26,928 nt of DNA, taken from JAIBCM01 sp041395165 (GTDB lineage: Bacteria > Verrucomicrobiota > Verrucomicrobiia > JADLBR01 > JAIBCM01). Both the position numbers and the translations under genes were made by a program. The DNA is taken from the NCBI GenBank assembly GCA_041395165.1, contig JAWLBA010000016.1, positions 1 to 26,928 on the forward strand, written 5' to 3'. Shown piece by piece: positions 1 to 9,520 of the stretch (position 1 is the stretch's first letter; each line of letters begins with the position of its first letter). Below the pieces are notes generated by a model. That model was not told the DNA's origin, made no database searches, and worked only from the letters and a program-made list of their open reading frames with translations.

Positions 1-1640
1 TTGCGTTCTTCAATGATGGCTTTGTCTTCCCATATAAAACGATTGTCTCTGATTAGGCTGTCATTTTCCTTTTCGACAATACGCACTCGGCGAGAAAGAC
101 CATCGTAAGTGAATTCAGAGACATTGGTTGAAAGTGACAGTTGACGAGTAATGCGAATTAATCTATCGGCGCCATCCCAATCATATTTCACGGTAGAATT
201 TGGGGAAGTTTTGGAAATAAGATTGCCATTAAGATCGTATTCGAACGTTTCCTCTTCGTTTGGGTTAGTTACTATTTGGTAGAGATTGGTTTTGGTATTA
301 TTATTTTCATCTGTCGCCACAATAGAAACGACATTAGTGCCAACTTGCAAAGAAGCCGTCTGAAAGAAGTTTGTGCCTTCAGTAATTAACGCAGATTGAT
401 TAGCAACTTTAACTTCGCCACTTTCATTGAGATTGCCTTTAAATAAGACAGCGCCTCCGGCTTGACGATTGATGAGTTGATTAAGGTTGTTATAACTAGC
501 TTGCGTAACGTTATCATCGATCTTCTCGCTCAAGCGGTTTCCTGCTTTATCGTAGTGATAGCCAAACTCTTTAGTGACCTGTCCATTTTGTCGATAAGTG
601 GCAGCTAGTAATTGATTAAGTTTATCATAATCCAAGTCAATGACTGTCGTTGGTGAATTGTCTAACTGTTGGGTCCATTGAGTGATAGTTCTGTTAATAT
701 CATATTGATAGTCAAATTGAGACAAGAGATCACCACTTGAGCTAATGTTGCGAATTTGTTTCAAGTGCTGATCCTGCTTAATGCCATAAAAATCCAAAAC
801 TGTTTTTTGTCCATTAGGATAATCTACTTGTTTTAATCGATTGATATTATTCCAATAAATATTGGTAAAAGTGCCAATGGGACAATTGATTGTTTTCAGT
901 CGGTTCAATTCGTCGTAGGTATAGCTAGTGGGCACATTATTAATTTTTCTTTCTTTTAGACGGCCTAACTCGTCGTAATCGTAGCGGATCACATCTGCAT
1001 TAAGTGGGCCGTTAACTTCATTAAGTTGACCAGCGCCTAAGGTTGGAATATCCGAAGGATTATAGCCATAGGTGGTAGTGCCCGTGCCATCAGCCATACT
1101 GGTGAGACGTTTATAAGTAGTGTTGTAGTTAAAAGTAACACTTGGAGTTGGATTTTTAGTATTGCTGTAACTGATCGATTGAAGAGTGCCGTCGGGATAA
1201 TAAGTGTAATGCGTTTTTTGCCCCATGGCGTCGGTGCGTGTTTTAAGCCAGTTGACGTTAGTATAATATTCATAACTAATCGCGCTATTGTCAGGATAAA
1301 GCTTTTCGATAAGTTGGCCTTGCGCATTATACTTCCATTGGGTCGTGCGTCCTAAAGAGTCTGTGACGCTTTGAAGGGTATTGTTGTTCCATTCAACATT
1401 GGTTGTTTTGCCACTAGCATCTTGAATGGCAGCCAATTGTTTTAATGCATTATAATGAAATCGGGTAACGCGCCCTAAACGGTCTCGATGTAAAATTGGT
1501 TTTAACTTATCATAAATCCATTGTTGTGTGGTGCCGTCGGGATAAGTGATTTGCGTAAGATGATCCAAGGCATCATAATCAAATGTCAAAGTGTAGTTTT
1601 CAGAATCTTTTGCCGTGCGTGGACGTCCAAAATTATCGTA
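1..1640 (-). pseudogene. RHS repeat protein, C-terminal part, third frame, runs off the window
   Basis: This is the third frame of the same RHS gene. From 1637 to position 1 the minus strand is open and reads as YD repeats: DNFGRPRTAKDSENYTLTFD, LGRVTRFHYNALKQLAAIQD, YDELGRLKERKINNVPTSY, SEFTYDGLSRRVRIVEK, then NRFIWEDKAIIEER at the window edge. No start codon with a ribosome site precedes it, so it is a continuation, not a gene start. The RHS core box and the variable C-terminal tip, which in this family often holds a toxin or adhesive domain, lie outside the window. Corrected for the two indels, the visible gene spans more than 1,465 codons. Confidence 0.75.
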
Positions 1641-2155
1641 GTGATTTCAGCAGTAACAATGTTTTGTTGCTTTATCTTTTTTAAATAACCCAAATTGTCA
1701 TATTCATACCCAGTTACTTCATTTTTAGGATTGGTAATAGAAGTGACTTGTCCTCTTGTATTATAACTATAGTTGTAAGTTTGACCATCCGTACCGGTTA
1801 TAGTCAAAGGCCGATGCTGAGCATTATAAGTTGCTTTTAAGAGCAATTCATTGCCTTGGCCTTTAGTTTGACGTATTTCAATTAAGTCGATTTGGTTAGG
1901 AGCATAAACATAAGTAAAGTTTCGCCCACGTTCATCAATGTAATTCATTACCTTACCAAGTTGATTGTAGGTGAAAGTTTCCTTCTTTAGAGTGCCATCA
2001 TCCAATAAGCGCTCGATGGTGGAGGGTTTTCCGATCATGCCAGGGTTAGTGCCATTGGATTTTAGCTGATTTTGGTAGCGATAACCCACTCGCCCATCAA
2101 AGGAATGTTTGGCGCTTTCTCGAATTCCTGAAATGATATTATGGTTACCGTCCAA
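1586..2155 (-). pseudogene. RHS repeat protein, middle segment (same gene, second frame)
   Basis: This is the continuation of the RHS gene in a second frame. It is open from about 2205 down to about 1640, and the first ATG inside it is at 2155. It carries typical YD-repeat text such as ERLLDDGTLKKETFTYNQLG, SYNTRGQVTSI and GYEYDNLGYLKKI. The last 15 or so residues of the ORF are out of frame. At 1636-1641 one base is missing (ACTAC then GAT), after which the YD repeats resume in a third frame. It is not a separate gene: it has no ribosome site, and the repeat text runs straight on from the upstream segment. Confidence 0.8.
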
Positions 2156-4407
2156 GTTAAGCCAGTGAATGATCTTAGCTTTGGTATAATCTTTAGAACT
2201 CCCATTTTCATGGCTCTTTTATCCCAAACAAAGGTATTGCGCTCTATGTTATAGGCATTTTCAAACCACGTATTACCAGCACCGCCTACAGCGAGAGTAA
2301 AGGAAGCATTGTCTTCTGGATTTTTTTTGTAACTGCGATATTCTACACGCTCACGATCACCATAAGCATCAAGCATTTCTATCCAACGATCAGCGCCTTG
2401 TTCGCCATAAGAAAATTGTTTTTTTCCATAAGGCGTTGTGAGAGTTTTAATAAAATTTCCTGACCCATATTCAAAGTTGGAGGGTAATCCTTTAACATCG
2501 GTAATTTTAGATAATGCGCCTTGAGAGCTATAGTTGAGTGTAGAATTTCGACCGTAAGGATCGGTAATTTTCGTGATCCGGTAAGGATCGTCTTTTGATT
2601 CGTAGCTTAATGTGCTGACTTGTCCGATAGAGTCCTGAATAGCGACAATTCGGTTATCGTTATCATAGTGAATTTGAGTTTTATTGCCTTGCGGATCAAT
2701 TGTCTGAGTGATAAAAATCTTTCTGCCGGGAACTTGGCTTGCATCCGACCGATCATAAATTTCTACTGAGCCATCGGCTAAATTACGTTCGTAGCGAATG
2801 GGGTTATCAGAAATTTTATTTAATTCACTTCGATTTTCTGTTTCACGAAGCAGTGTTTTGTTTTGAGCGTCATAGTGGTAGCGATCGGCTCCGCCATAAC
2901 AGGTAACTTTTAATGAGGCTTTGATGGTTGGAGGATCATCTTCATTAATTTCAGGATTTGGTCCATCATCAATCACATATCGAGACCAGTTAAAAGTCCA
3001 TTTCGATCCAAAATTAGAAAAAGTAAAGTTGGCCGGATTTTGCACTTCGCGCTGGTTGTACATGATTTTAAAGCGAATTTCTGATCCAACAGGAGGTTTG
3101 TAGGCAACTGGAATATCGTTGATATGCAAACTGTTTACTAGCGAATGAACGGTAGCCACTGCCATGCCTATGCCTTCCTCTCCTTCGGCAGGTGCTAGTT
3201 CTTTTGAATCTGTGCATTTCGTTTCGTCGGGATCTAACGTGGTGTCTTTGCCTTTACCCCAAATATCGGCAATCTCTTCTTCAGTAACCGAATGCCAACC
3301 TTTTGGTAATCTTTCTCCGGCTGGAACCAAACAATAACCTGTGCTTTCTTCGTCAATGGCTTTGGTTGACATCCATTGATCGATTGGAGAAAAAATAGGA
3401 TCACTCATAAGGAAGCGACCATTTTGTTGATGAGTTAATGCTCCATAATGTCTTACTTTCCAATGAATCACTAAAGGTAGAAGCGAGTCAGGAATAGGAG
3501 CACCTGGGTCGCGTTTGGCAAGTTGATAGCGCAAACCATTTTTTTGAGCGATCTCGTAGAGTTGTTTTAGGTAAAAACCTTTTAAGCTGCATTCTTCCTC
3601 CATAATGCGGTCGCCAATTTCCAAAGGTAATCCTTGAAGTTCGGCACACTTTTTAAGAGCCATCGTACCACAAACGAAAGTTCGAGTAGGTCGGTTTTGC
3701 ATTTCCCATAGTCCAGCCTTAGCTCGAGTAATCCATTCTGAAGCACTACCTTCAATCGATCGATTTTCGATTTCTTTAAGTAAAGGAGCCAAACGTTCAA
3801 AACGACCCACGCGAGAATTCATTTCGGCTAGCTGTCCCACGATCCAGTCGGCCATAAGTTTGGCTTTTCGGTCAGTGGCAGTTTTGGCCAGTTGCCACGC
3901 TTCTTCCCAGGCAGTGAGCGCTTTGGAAAAATAACCGGTACGATAATAGAAATCACCTAAATTGCCTAAGATTGCTGCACGCCAGACAGAAGTAGGATAT
4001 TTTTCAAGAAAAGCAGTGAAACTGGAAGTGTCTTCAAAATGACGACGATTGGTAAACTGTTTTATAGTTTCTGCGAGAGCTTTGTTTTCTTCGGGCTGAC
4101 TGCGTCCACCAACAGTTACAAGCGGTTCTAAAAGAACTTTTGCACGATAAATTTCCTGATCAGTGGGTTCGGGAGAAAAACGAAGAAAATCGGGTGTGGT
4201 TGTCGTGGCAGTTGAAGGCACAGTGCGATTGACTGTAATTTCTTGGGGAGTAAGTTCTGGCTCTAGGGCATTATTAGAACCGGCTTGCGTGGAAGAAGTA
4301 GTAATTTGGGACCAAACAGGTACTGATGTTAACAAATGAAAGAATGCAAGCCATGCTGCAATGAAACGTAGTCGGAAGGGAAATGATGATTTTTTTTGTT
4401 TTTCCAT
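2062..4407 (-). CDS. C39-peptidase-like / RHS repeat protein, N-terminal segment (frameshifted)
   Basis: This is the first and largest segment of a secreted RHS/YD-repeat protein. Residues 1-33 form a signal peptide (basic start, then a hydrophobic stretch ending near VWSQ). Residues about 75-235 are helical and TPR-like. Residues about 240-345 resemble a C39-type cysteine peptidase, with candidate Cys246 (FVCGTMAL), His320 (VRHYGAL) and Asp336 (MSDP). From about 430 comes the RHS entry domain, then YD repeats. The true frame is lost at an AAAA run (TTTT on the plus strand, 2205-2208). One added A gives a continuous RAMKNGSSKDYTKAKIIHW, so residues after about 733 of this ORF are out of frame. 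It starts 10 bases after the stop of the LamG gene, so the two are probably one operon. Whether the C39 unit cleaves its own protein is inference. Confidence 0.8.
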   Translation of the reverse strand: MEKQKKSSFPFRLRFIAAWLAFFHLLTSVPVWSQITTSSTQAGSNNALEPELTPQEITVNRTVPSTATTTTPDFLRFSPEPTDQEIYRAKVLLEPLVTVGGRSQPEENKALAETIKQFTNRRHFEDTSSFTAFLEKYPTSVWRAAILGNLGDFYYRTGYFSKALTAWEEAWQLAKTATDRKAKLMADWIVGQLAEMNSRVGRFERLAPLLKEIENRSIEGSASEWITRAKAGLWEMQNRPTRTFVCGTMALKKCAELQGLPLEIGDRIMEEECSLKGFYLKQLYEIAQKNGLRYQLAKRDPGAPIPDSLLPLVIHWKVRHYGALTHQQNGRFLMSDPIFSPIDQWMSTKAIDEESTGYCLVPAGERLPKGWHSVTEEEIADIWGKGKDTTLDPDETKCTDSKELAPAEGEEGIGMAVATVHSLVNSLHINDIPVAYKPPVGSEIRFKIMYNQREVQNPANFTFSNFGSKWTFNWSRYVIDDGPNPEINEDDPPTIKASLKVTCYGGADRYHYDAQNKTLLRETENRSELNKISDNPIRYERNLADGSVEIYDRSDASQVPGRKIFITQTIDPQGNKTQIHYDNDNRIVAIQDSIGQVSTLSYESKDDPYRITKITDPYGRNSTLNYSSQGALSKITDVKGLPSNFEYGSGNFIKTLTTPYGKKQFSYGEQGADRWIEMLDAYGDRERVEYRSYKKNPEDNASFTLAVGGAGNTWFENAYNIERNTFVWDKRAMKMGVLKIIPKLRSFTGLTWTVTIISFQEFEKAPNIPLMGEWVIATKIS

Positions 4408-4417
4408 AAATCTTTAA

Positions 4418-7108
4418 TTAAGGGTTAAGCAAAATAGTTTGAGCTGGCAGTTCCAGGTTAATCTCGGGCGGTGTCTGATCCTTGGGATTTAGCGGGGGTT
4501 TTTCCCAACGGGTGGAATCAAGCGGATAATCATCTTTGGCATCCCAAACGCCATCGCCATCGGTGTCGCCTAATAAAGGGTTGGTGCCTTGTTGAATTTC
4601 TTGCAAATTAGAAATGTCATCGTTGTCCGTGTCGAGATCGAGGGGATCAATGCCTAATTGAAGTGAAACGTAGTCGGTCAGACCATCACCATTCGTGTCA
4701 GTATTGTTGGGATCGGTTTTGTGCAGAAATTCCTGCAAGTTATTGAGTCCATCTTTATCGAAATCTAATAGGGCGTCATTGGGATCATTGGGATTTAAGC
4801 CATGTTCGATTTCCCAATCGTTGCTGATGCCATCCTTGTCATTGTCATCAATATAATATTGTGCAGAAGCCACTTCGCTGGAAGTGTAGGGATCGAGAAA
4901 GACGCGAGCCTTTACGAGACGACTTTCGTTGAGAACAATTTTGGTTTCGGGTTGGGCGATTCCGGGCGAGTTCCAGTTGGGTTCGGAGCCGTCGAGGGTG
5001 TAGCGTAAATGAATCGGAATATCATTAAACGGTTTGACGGGTGAAGTGATGGTGATTTCTAGTGAGGTGTCAGCGCTGGATCCATTGGTGGGATTGAAAG
5101 TGGGTGGAGGCAGATAAAAAGGAAGTTTATATTTCTGATAAAGATAGAAGTTAACTTCAAGTTGCTCTTGATCGGTTAACGCACGGTTAAAGAAAAGAAT
5201 TTCTGCAAAATCACCTTTAAAATAAGGCTGATTGAAATAAGCGCTTTTACCGAGGTTATTATCGTAACGAGGCTGTTGCGGATTAAAAATTGGCAACTCC
5301 ATGGTGTTGGTGGCAAATAGTTTGCCATTGGTTCTGAGTGTGACGGTTTGTGTGGGAGTTTGTGTGAGTGACCAGGTTTGGAAAATGTTTTCGGTAATAG
5401 CGTCGTAGGCTGGAGTGATGATGGGTGAATCCATGCCGTTGCGAAGGTAATATTCCAAGTCGGTGCTAAATTCCATGAAGTCTGACATCTTGTGATATTT
5501 CATGCTGATGATGTCATATAAGCCGCGGCTAAACATGAAGAAGGGCGCGGAACTTTGGAGTTGAATAGGTCGAGCCACTAAATAGACGCTCAAGCCTTGA
5601 GTAAAATTGTTGAGACTTTGATTTTGCAAAGTACCGGCGGGTAATTGTAAATAGTCATTGGTCCCATCGAATCTGACGATTGGCTTGCTATTAATCGCTT
5701 GTTCCAAAAGTTGTGGTTGGAAATTGGTGTTCATTTGTTGGGCATGATTTCCTCTACCTGAAAAATCCTGCCAGCCTTGAACAAGATTAGGTTTAACATT
5801 GGTGATGCCTTCATCGGCTTTAAGCCAGAGCACAAGTCCATTGACTGGGATCATGGCGGTGTTGGCTTCGAAGAGAACTTGTTTGGATTGTTGTTCGGTT
5901 TGGATGATGGCGGCGATTTGGTCTTTGGTGCCGGGTTTGTCGCCCATTTTCACATAGATGCGGGCTTTGCCTTCGTTATCGGTTGGGGTGGCTTGTTCGA
6001 TTTGCCAGGGACCATTGATGGTCGTGGATAACGTTGCAAGACCTTGTTGAACTTTAAAGGTTACTGGAGCATTAATGAGTGGATTGTTATTCGTGTCGAG
6101 AACTTGGACGATTAAAGGATCTTTCAGCAGCGTGTTAACCGAGGCGGTCTGTTGGTCGCCACTGATTTTGATGAGTTGTGGTAAAACATCATTATAATAA
6201 TCATTGGGAAGTTTGTCCTCCGAATCGTTAATGCCATCATTATCGGTGTCAGCGCTTTTTGGGTTGGTGCCCGCTTTGTATTCTTCCCAATTGGAAAGTC
6301 CGTCGCCATCGGGATCGGCATAGGTATCGGGAAGATTGGGAATTTCAGAATCATCAAGACTGGTGCGATAGAATTGGATTTCATCCAAAAGGAAAGCCGT
6401 TTGAGAAATGAGGATGGGATCCAAACCAAAGGTTAAACTTTCCGCAGGGGTTAGCGACCAGTTGTTAATGGTGTCGCTGGCCTTGAGTTGGCCGTCGACA
6501 TAGAGTTTGGCTTGTGCGTTTTGAAATGTGGCGGCCAGTTGGTGCCATTGGTTATCGCGAACGTTGGGAGGTGAGGTGATAACTTGTGAGTTGTTGTTGG
6601 CATCAGTAAAAACAAGTTCTGTCTGGCCATTGGTGCCGACGCCCAGTTGCCAGAGTTGGTTATTTTGACCAAACCATGAAACTAGTGTGCTTAGTTTCGT
6701 GGAAGGATTGCCTTTGAACCAGAGCGAAATGGTGAATTGATTGGTCAATTGCAGCGCTGGCTGGTTAGCAATGGTAACAATGCTGGTAGGTGAAAAGTTT
6801 AAGGCATTATCAAACAAACCTGCAGCTAATGCAGGGTTGTTAGTTAAAGAGCCATTCAACTGATTCAACGAACGATCCAGAATTTGCTGATTAGCAATTT
6901 CATTGAGTTGCCACCAGCCCACGAGGTTAGTGTTTTGGTTAAGGTTAGTCGATAAGCCGTGCTCGATCTCCCATTCGTCAGGGAGTTGGTCTTTATCGAA
7001 GTCTGCTGCGAAAAGGGTGAAGGTAATAGAAAGCGCAGCTAGCAATATAAGTTGTAATGAAAGAAAACTTTTCCGTGCTTTCTTCTTAGTGAAGAAAATA
7101 TTGGGCAT
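4418..7108 (-). CDS. Secreted LamG / Asp-repeat / Ig-like multidomain protein
   Basis: This is a large secreted or surface protein of 896 aa from ATG 7108. A TTG two codons upstream is less likely. Residues about 1-34 form a signal peptide (basic run, then a hydrophobic core ending TLFAAD). In order there follow an Asp-rich calcium-binding repeat (FDKDQLPDEWEIEHG), a LamG/concanavalin-like domain (about 60-250), Asp repeats (ADPDGDGLSNWEEY, about 263-300), a Big_1-like Ig domain (about 315-405), a second LamG-like domain (GLVLWLKADEG to EILFFNRAL, about 425-655), a chitobiase C-terminal-like domain (LRYTLDGSEPNW, about 680-745) and closing Asp repeats (about 750-870). It lacks an obvious sorting tail. 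Carbohydrate or matrix binding is inferred from the modules. The RHS gene begins 10 bases after its stop. Confidence 0.85.
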   Translation of the reverse strand: MPNIFFTKKKARKSFLSLQLILLAALSITFTLFAADFDKDQLPDEWEIEHGLSTNLNQNTNLVGWWQLNEIANQQILDRSLNQLNGSLTNNPALAAGLFDNALNFSPTSIVTIANQPALQLTNQFTISLWFKGNPSTKLSTLVSWFGQNNQLWQLGVGTNGQTELVFTDANNNSQVITSPPNVRDNQWHQLAATFQNAQAKLYVDGQLKASDTINNWSLTPAESLTFGLDPILISQTAFLLDEIQFYRTSLDDSEIPNLPDTYADPDGDGLSNWEEYKAGTNPKSADTDNDGINDSEDKLPNDYYNDVLPQLIKISGDQQTASVNTLLKDPLIVQVLDTNNNPLINAPVTFKVQQGLATLSTTINGPWQIEQATPTDNEGKARIYVKMGDKPGTKDQIAAIIQTEQQSKQVLFEANTAMIPVNGLVLWLKADEGITNVKPNLVQGWQDFSGRGNHAQQMNTNFQPQLLEQAINSKPIVRFDGTNDYLQLPAGTLQNQSLNNFTQGLSVYLVARPIQLQSSAPFFMFSRGLYDIISMKYHKMSDFMEFSTDLEYYLRNGMDSPIITPAYDAITENIFQTWSLTQTPTQTVTLRTNGKLFATNTMELPIFNPQQPRYDNNLGKSAYFNQPYFKGDFAEILFFNRALTDQEQLEVNFYLYQKYKLPFYLPPPTFNPTNGSSADTSLEITITSPVKPFNDIPIHLRYTLDGSEPNWNSPGIAQPETKIVLNESRLVKARVFLDPYTSSEVASAQYYIDDNDKDGISNDWEIEHGLNPNDPNDALLDFDKDGLNNLQEFLHKTDPNNTDTNGDGLTDYVSLQLGIDPLDLDTDNDDISNLQEIQQGTNPLLGDTDGDGVWDAKDDYPLDSTRWEKPPLNPKDQTPPEINLELPAQTILLNP

Positions 7109-7130
7109 GGCCAAATGCTGTGAATAGCAT

Positions 7131-7165
7131 AAAAAAGATCAATTCTTTTTTTGGAGAAATTGATC
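7131..7165 (-). terminator. Rho-independent terminator of the EEP-family gene
   Basis: GATCAATT (7137-7144) and AATTGATC (7158-7165) form a perfect 8-bp stem with a 13-base loop. On the minus strand the stem is followed by six T (7136-7131). It sits between the stop of the EEP gene and the start of the LamG gene. It should therefore separate the EEP transcript from the LamG-RHS operon. Confidence 0.75.
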
Positions 7166-7200
7166 AATTATGACATATTGAGTATTATCACAAGGCCTGA

Positions 7201-8109
7201 TTACTTGATTGAACCTTCAGATTTTTTCTTGGATGCAGGGTTGTTTTTGTGCAGTGAAAAATTTGATAAGGTAACAATCACTGGTAAATGATCGCTTACT
7301 TGCAAAAAGTTAGTTGGAGCTACCGCAGAAGGCTTACCTAATCCTTTTAATAAAATATAATCGAAGGTGGTGGGTTTATAACGGCCTTTTCCTGTCCAAG
7401 TTAAGCGTTTTTCCTTGGGCACATTTTTCCACGTGTTCCAAAAGCCTGCCTCTTCAAAATTAGCAATGACATGGTCATTGGCAAATTGTCCATCGTCATT
7501 TGTATTAAAATCTCCTCCAATAACCCAACCTTCAATATTTTCTTTTTTATAAATTTTTTCCATTGATTCAGTATGAATAATTAACTGTCTGGCTGATTCA
7601 TTTCTCGAGGCTCGATTTGCTTGGTCTTCTTTATCACCTTTGCCACGGTTAAGATTGCTTTTTAGATGAAGCCCATAAACCATTAGGAACTTGTGAGTAT
7701 TGGTATTTTCAAGTGCTGTGAAGGAAAAACCTCGAGGTAATTTGTTGACTACATTAATCCAAGGCTCTGCCCATGCCGACTGAGCAGGCCAACGTGAAGC
7801 AATGCCAATTTGTTGCAATCCTTTTTGATTGTTTGAAACTCTGAAATTGGAAACCACATGAGACTTTAGTCCGGGAACAGCAGAAATAAGCTTTTTAAAA
7901 GAAGATTCATCTTTCATTTCAATTCCGATAAAAACATCGGGATTGAGTTGTTTTAAAGCCGCCTTGGCCGCTTTCATATGAACTTGTTGTTCTTCTGGCG
8001 TTGAGTTAGCTTTTCCTCCCGGAAACCATTCCAAATTCCAGGTTACAACAGTGAGTGCTGATGATTGCACTACCCAAAGACACAATAATAAAATAACTAA
8101 AAATTTCAT
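7201..8109 (-). CDS. Secreted endonuclease/exonuclease/phosphatase (EEP) family protein
   Basis: This 302-aa protein has an N-terminal signal peptide (hydrophobic 2-18). It carries the whole EEP fold signature: WNLEW (Asn25), the metal-binding Glu64 in GIEMKD, His148 in YGLHLKSN, GGDFNTND (Asp200, Asn202), Asp250 in TTFDYILL and SDHLPV (Asp273, His274). The family cleaves phosphodiester or phosphomonoester bonds in nucleic acids, inositol phosphates or sphingomyelin. The sequence does not settle the substrate. Export suggests extracellular or periplasmic nucleic acid or phosphate scavenging, which is inference. The lysine-rich tail (ASKKKSEGSIK) is unusual. It appears to be a single-gene transcript ending at the hairpin 7131-7165. 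Confidence 0.85.
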   Translation of the reverse strand: MKFLVILLLCLWVVQSSALTVVTWNLEWFPGGKANSTPEEQQVHMKAAKAALKQLNPDVFIGIEMKDESSFKKLISAVPGLKSHVVSNFRVSNNQKGLQQIGIASRWPAQSAWAEPWINVVNKLPRGFSFTALENTNTHKFLMVYGLHLKSNLNRGKGDKEDQANRASRNESARQLIIHTESMEKIYKKENIEGWVIGGDFNTNDDGQFANDHVIANFEEAGFWNTWKNVPKEKRLTWTGKGRYKPTTFDYILLKGLGKPSAVAPTNFLQVSDHLPVIVTLSNFSLHKNNPASKKKSEGSIK

Positions 8110-8175
8110 AACACGATTAATATTACATAAATGGAGGTAAAAAAATTAGGAATATGTTTTCAACCAATATCGCAA

Positions 8176-9009
8176 TTAACAGTCTAAAGAGGGATTAGAA
8201 ATAACAATGCCCAGTTTCTCAAGGAAATGCAGAATTGTTACATAGGCTTTTTCTAAAACTTCAACCCCTTTAATGCTTACAAGAATTACTGTAAATAAAC
8301 CACTCAATTTTGATTTGTTGGGCTGTGTTTTTTTAATTTCGTTAACGGCATCGTTAATAATTTCGTCTAGTTCATTGCGTTTGATAACGTCGATCGCTTT
8401 AAGATTATTAAGTTCATTTTTAACCAGTTTTAACGCCTCCTGAACTGGTGCATAATCATCTTGAGATATTGAAACTGTTCCTGAATTCACTGTTCCACTG
8501 CCAGCATTAAATACTCCAACGGCAGAGTCTTGAATAAGAATTGTAGTATTTCCCTTATCGAAGGCAGGTTCCATAATTGTTGCACCAAAAAGTTTAATGT
8601 TCATTAAATGTTCTTTCCTCCAAAGATCAATATCCTTCGTTAACTTCGCATAGAATATTTTTTCATTTGGTATCGGCATTTCTGTGAGAGCTTGTTTAAT
8701 GTTTTGCTCCCAATGTGCAACCATATAATCAAATTCATCATTATAATAATTAATTAAATCTGAGTTTAGTTCCGGATAAGGTTTAATTTTTACTTGGGTT
8801 AATACTTCAGTAATAGATCCAAAAATAATTTTGGCTCTCCTTTGTATTTCCTCAACAAATTCACTGCTATACATCCCAGGTCTAATAAGACCATTTGCGA
8901 CAGCTTTTTCAGCAGCTCTTCTTTTAAGGGTCGTTATATCAGTGCCTTTTATTTCTAAATCTACTTGCAGTTTTTCTAAAATTAATTTTTTTATATGATC
9001 GGGAAACAT
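8176..9009 (-). CDS. Hypothetical protein with a Gly/Asn/Thr-rich beta-like linker
   Basis: I do not recognise this 277-aa protein. Residues 1-135 are helical and charged. Residues about 155-182 (TTILIQDSAVGVF and NAGSGTVNSGTVSIS) form a short Gly/Asn/Ser/Thr-rich run like the beta-turn spacers found in some defence and signalling proteins. Residues about 185-230 are a charged, possibly coiled helix. The C-terminal 40 residues are hydrophobic (LFTVILVSI, AYVTILHFLEKLGIVI) and could associate with a membrane. The first ATG of the ORF is used, and no strong Shine-Dalgarno precedes it. It is flanked by the EEP gene and by the IS-disrupted remnant, so it may belong to a variable region. No function is claimed. 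Confidence 0.6.
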   Translation of the reverse strand: MFPDHIKKLILEKLQVDLEIKGTDITTLKRRAAEKAVANGLIRPGMYSSEFVEEIQRRAKIIFGSITEVLTQVKIKPYPELNSDLINYYNDEFDYMVAHWEQNIKQALTEMPIPNEKIFYAKLTKDIDLWRKEHLMNIKLFGATIMEPAFDKGNTTILIQDSAVGVFNAGSGTVNSGTVSISQDDYAPVQEALKLVKNELNNLKAIDVIKRNELDEIINDAVNEIKKTQPNKSKLSGLFTVILVSIKGVEVLEKAYVTILHFLEKLGIVISNPSLDC

Positions 9010-9078
9010 ATCATTTATTTATAATAAAACTCCATAAGTTCCCATTTTTTTCTTGGCTCTTCATACTAATAATAATAT

Positions 9079-9109
9079 AGCTGTGATGCTTGTAAAAAGC
9101 ACCACAGCT
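9079..9109 (-). terminator. Hairpin after the IS-disrupted remnant, related to the one at 12503-12528
   Basis: AGCTGTGATGCTT (9079-9091) and AAGCACCACAGCT (9097-9109) pair over 13 bp with one mismatch and a 5-base loop. It lies 18 bases after the stop of the remnant gene and matches the hairpin after the paralogue at 12542. On the minus strand the following bases are AT-rich but lack a clean T run, so termination strength is uncertain. Confidence 0.55.
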
Positions 9110-9176
9110 TATTCTTTGTTTAATGCTTATTGACTGAACAGCTCGGCCTTCTGCAATCCAAAGGGCTCTTGAAGAT

Positions 9177-9180
9177 AAAC
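9177..9180. repeat. IS3 target-site duplication, left copy (AAAC)
   Basis: AAAC lies directly outside the left IS end and is matched by AAAC at 10325-10328. Dropping one copy restores the reading frame of the disrupted gene. Confidence 0.8.
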
Positions 9181-9241
9181 TATACTGCCCCTGGTTAAGC
9201 AAGGCTTGAAAGTTAGAGAGTAATTCGAAAGGATTACTTAG

Positions 9242-9520
9242 ATGAAAAGAAGACAATGGAAAGGGCAAGAAAAGCTGCAAATTGTGTTGGAAGGACTCAA
9301 GGGCCAGATCAGTTTGGCGGAGCTCTGCAGTCGCCATCAGATCAGCCAAGCTCAATACTATCAGTGGCGCGATCGACTCATCAAAGATGGGGGCAAACTT
9401 TTTGACTACGGAGGCCCGACTAAGAGTGAAGAAAACCTCAAGCAACAAGTAGGCCGATTGCAACGCATCATTGGAGAGCTGACGGTGGAATTAAAAAAAA
9501 GCGAGGAGCTAGGGTTATGA
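9242..9520 (+). CDS. IS3 transposase OrfA (helix-turn-helix)
   Basis: This 92-aa OrfA has an N-terminal HTH (LAELCSRHQISQAQYYQWRD) that binds the IS ends and a C-terminal leucine-rich helix (LKQQVGRLQRIIGELTVELK). AAAGGA lies 8 to 13 bases before the ATG. Its stop overlaps the orfB start as ATGA (9517-9520). A run of eight A (9493-9500) just before the stop is a likely -1 slippery site. After a -1 slip the frame reads KRGARVMKT straight into OrfB, with no stop. An OrfAB fusion transposase is therefore expected, as in other IS3 elements. Confidence 0.9.
   Translation: MKRRQWKGQEKLQIVLEGLKGQISLAELCSRHQISQAQYYQWRDRLIKDGGKLFDYGGPTKSEENLKQQVGRLQRIIGELTVELKKSEELGL

Noticed and set aside
2205..2208. 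Programmed frameshift in the RHS gene
   Set aside because: An AAAA run is a weak slip site, RHS genes are not known for recoding, and the same kind of indel recurs in unrelated genes of the window.
6124..6672. Alternative minus-strand frames inside the LamG gene
   Set aside because: They are out-of-frame shadows of a gene with complete domain content.
9011..9463. Minus-strand open frame of 150 codons
   Set aside because: It runs antisense through IS orfA and the IS end and has no ribosome site or family resemblance.
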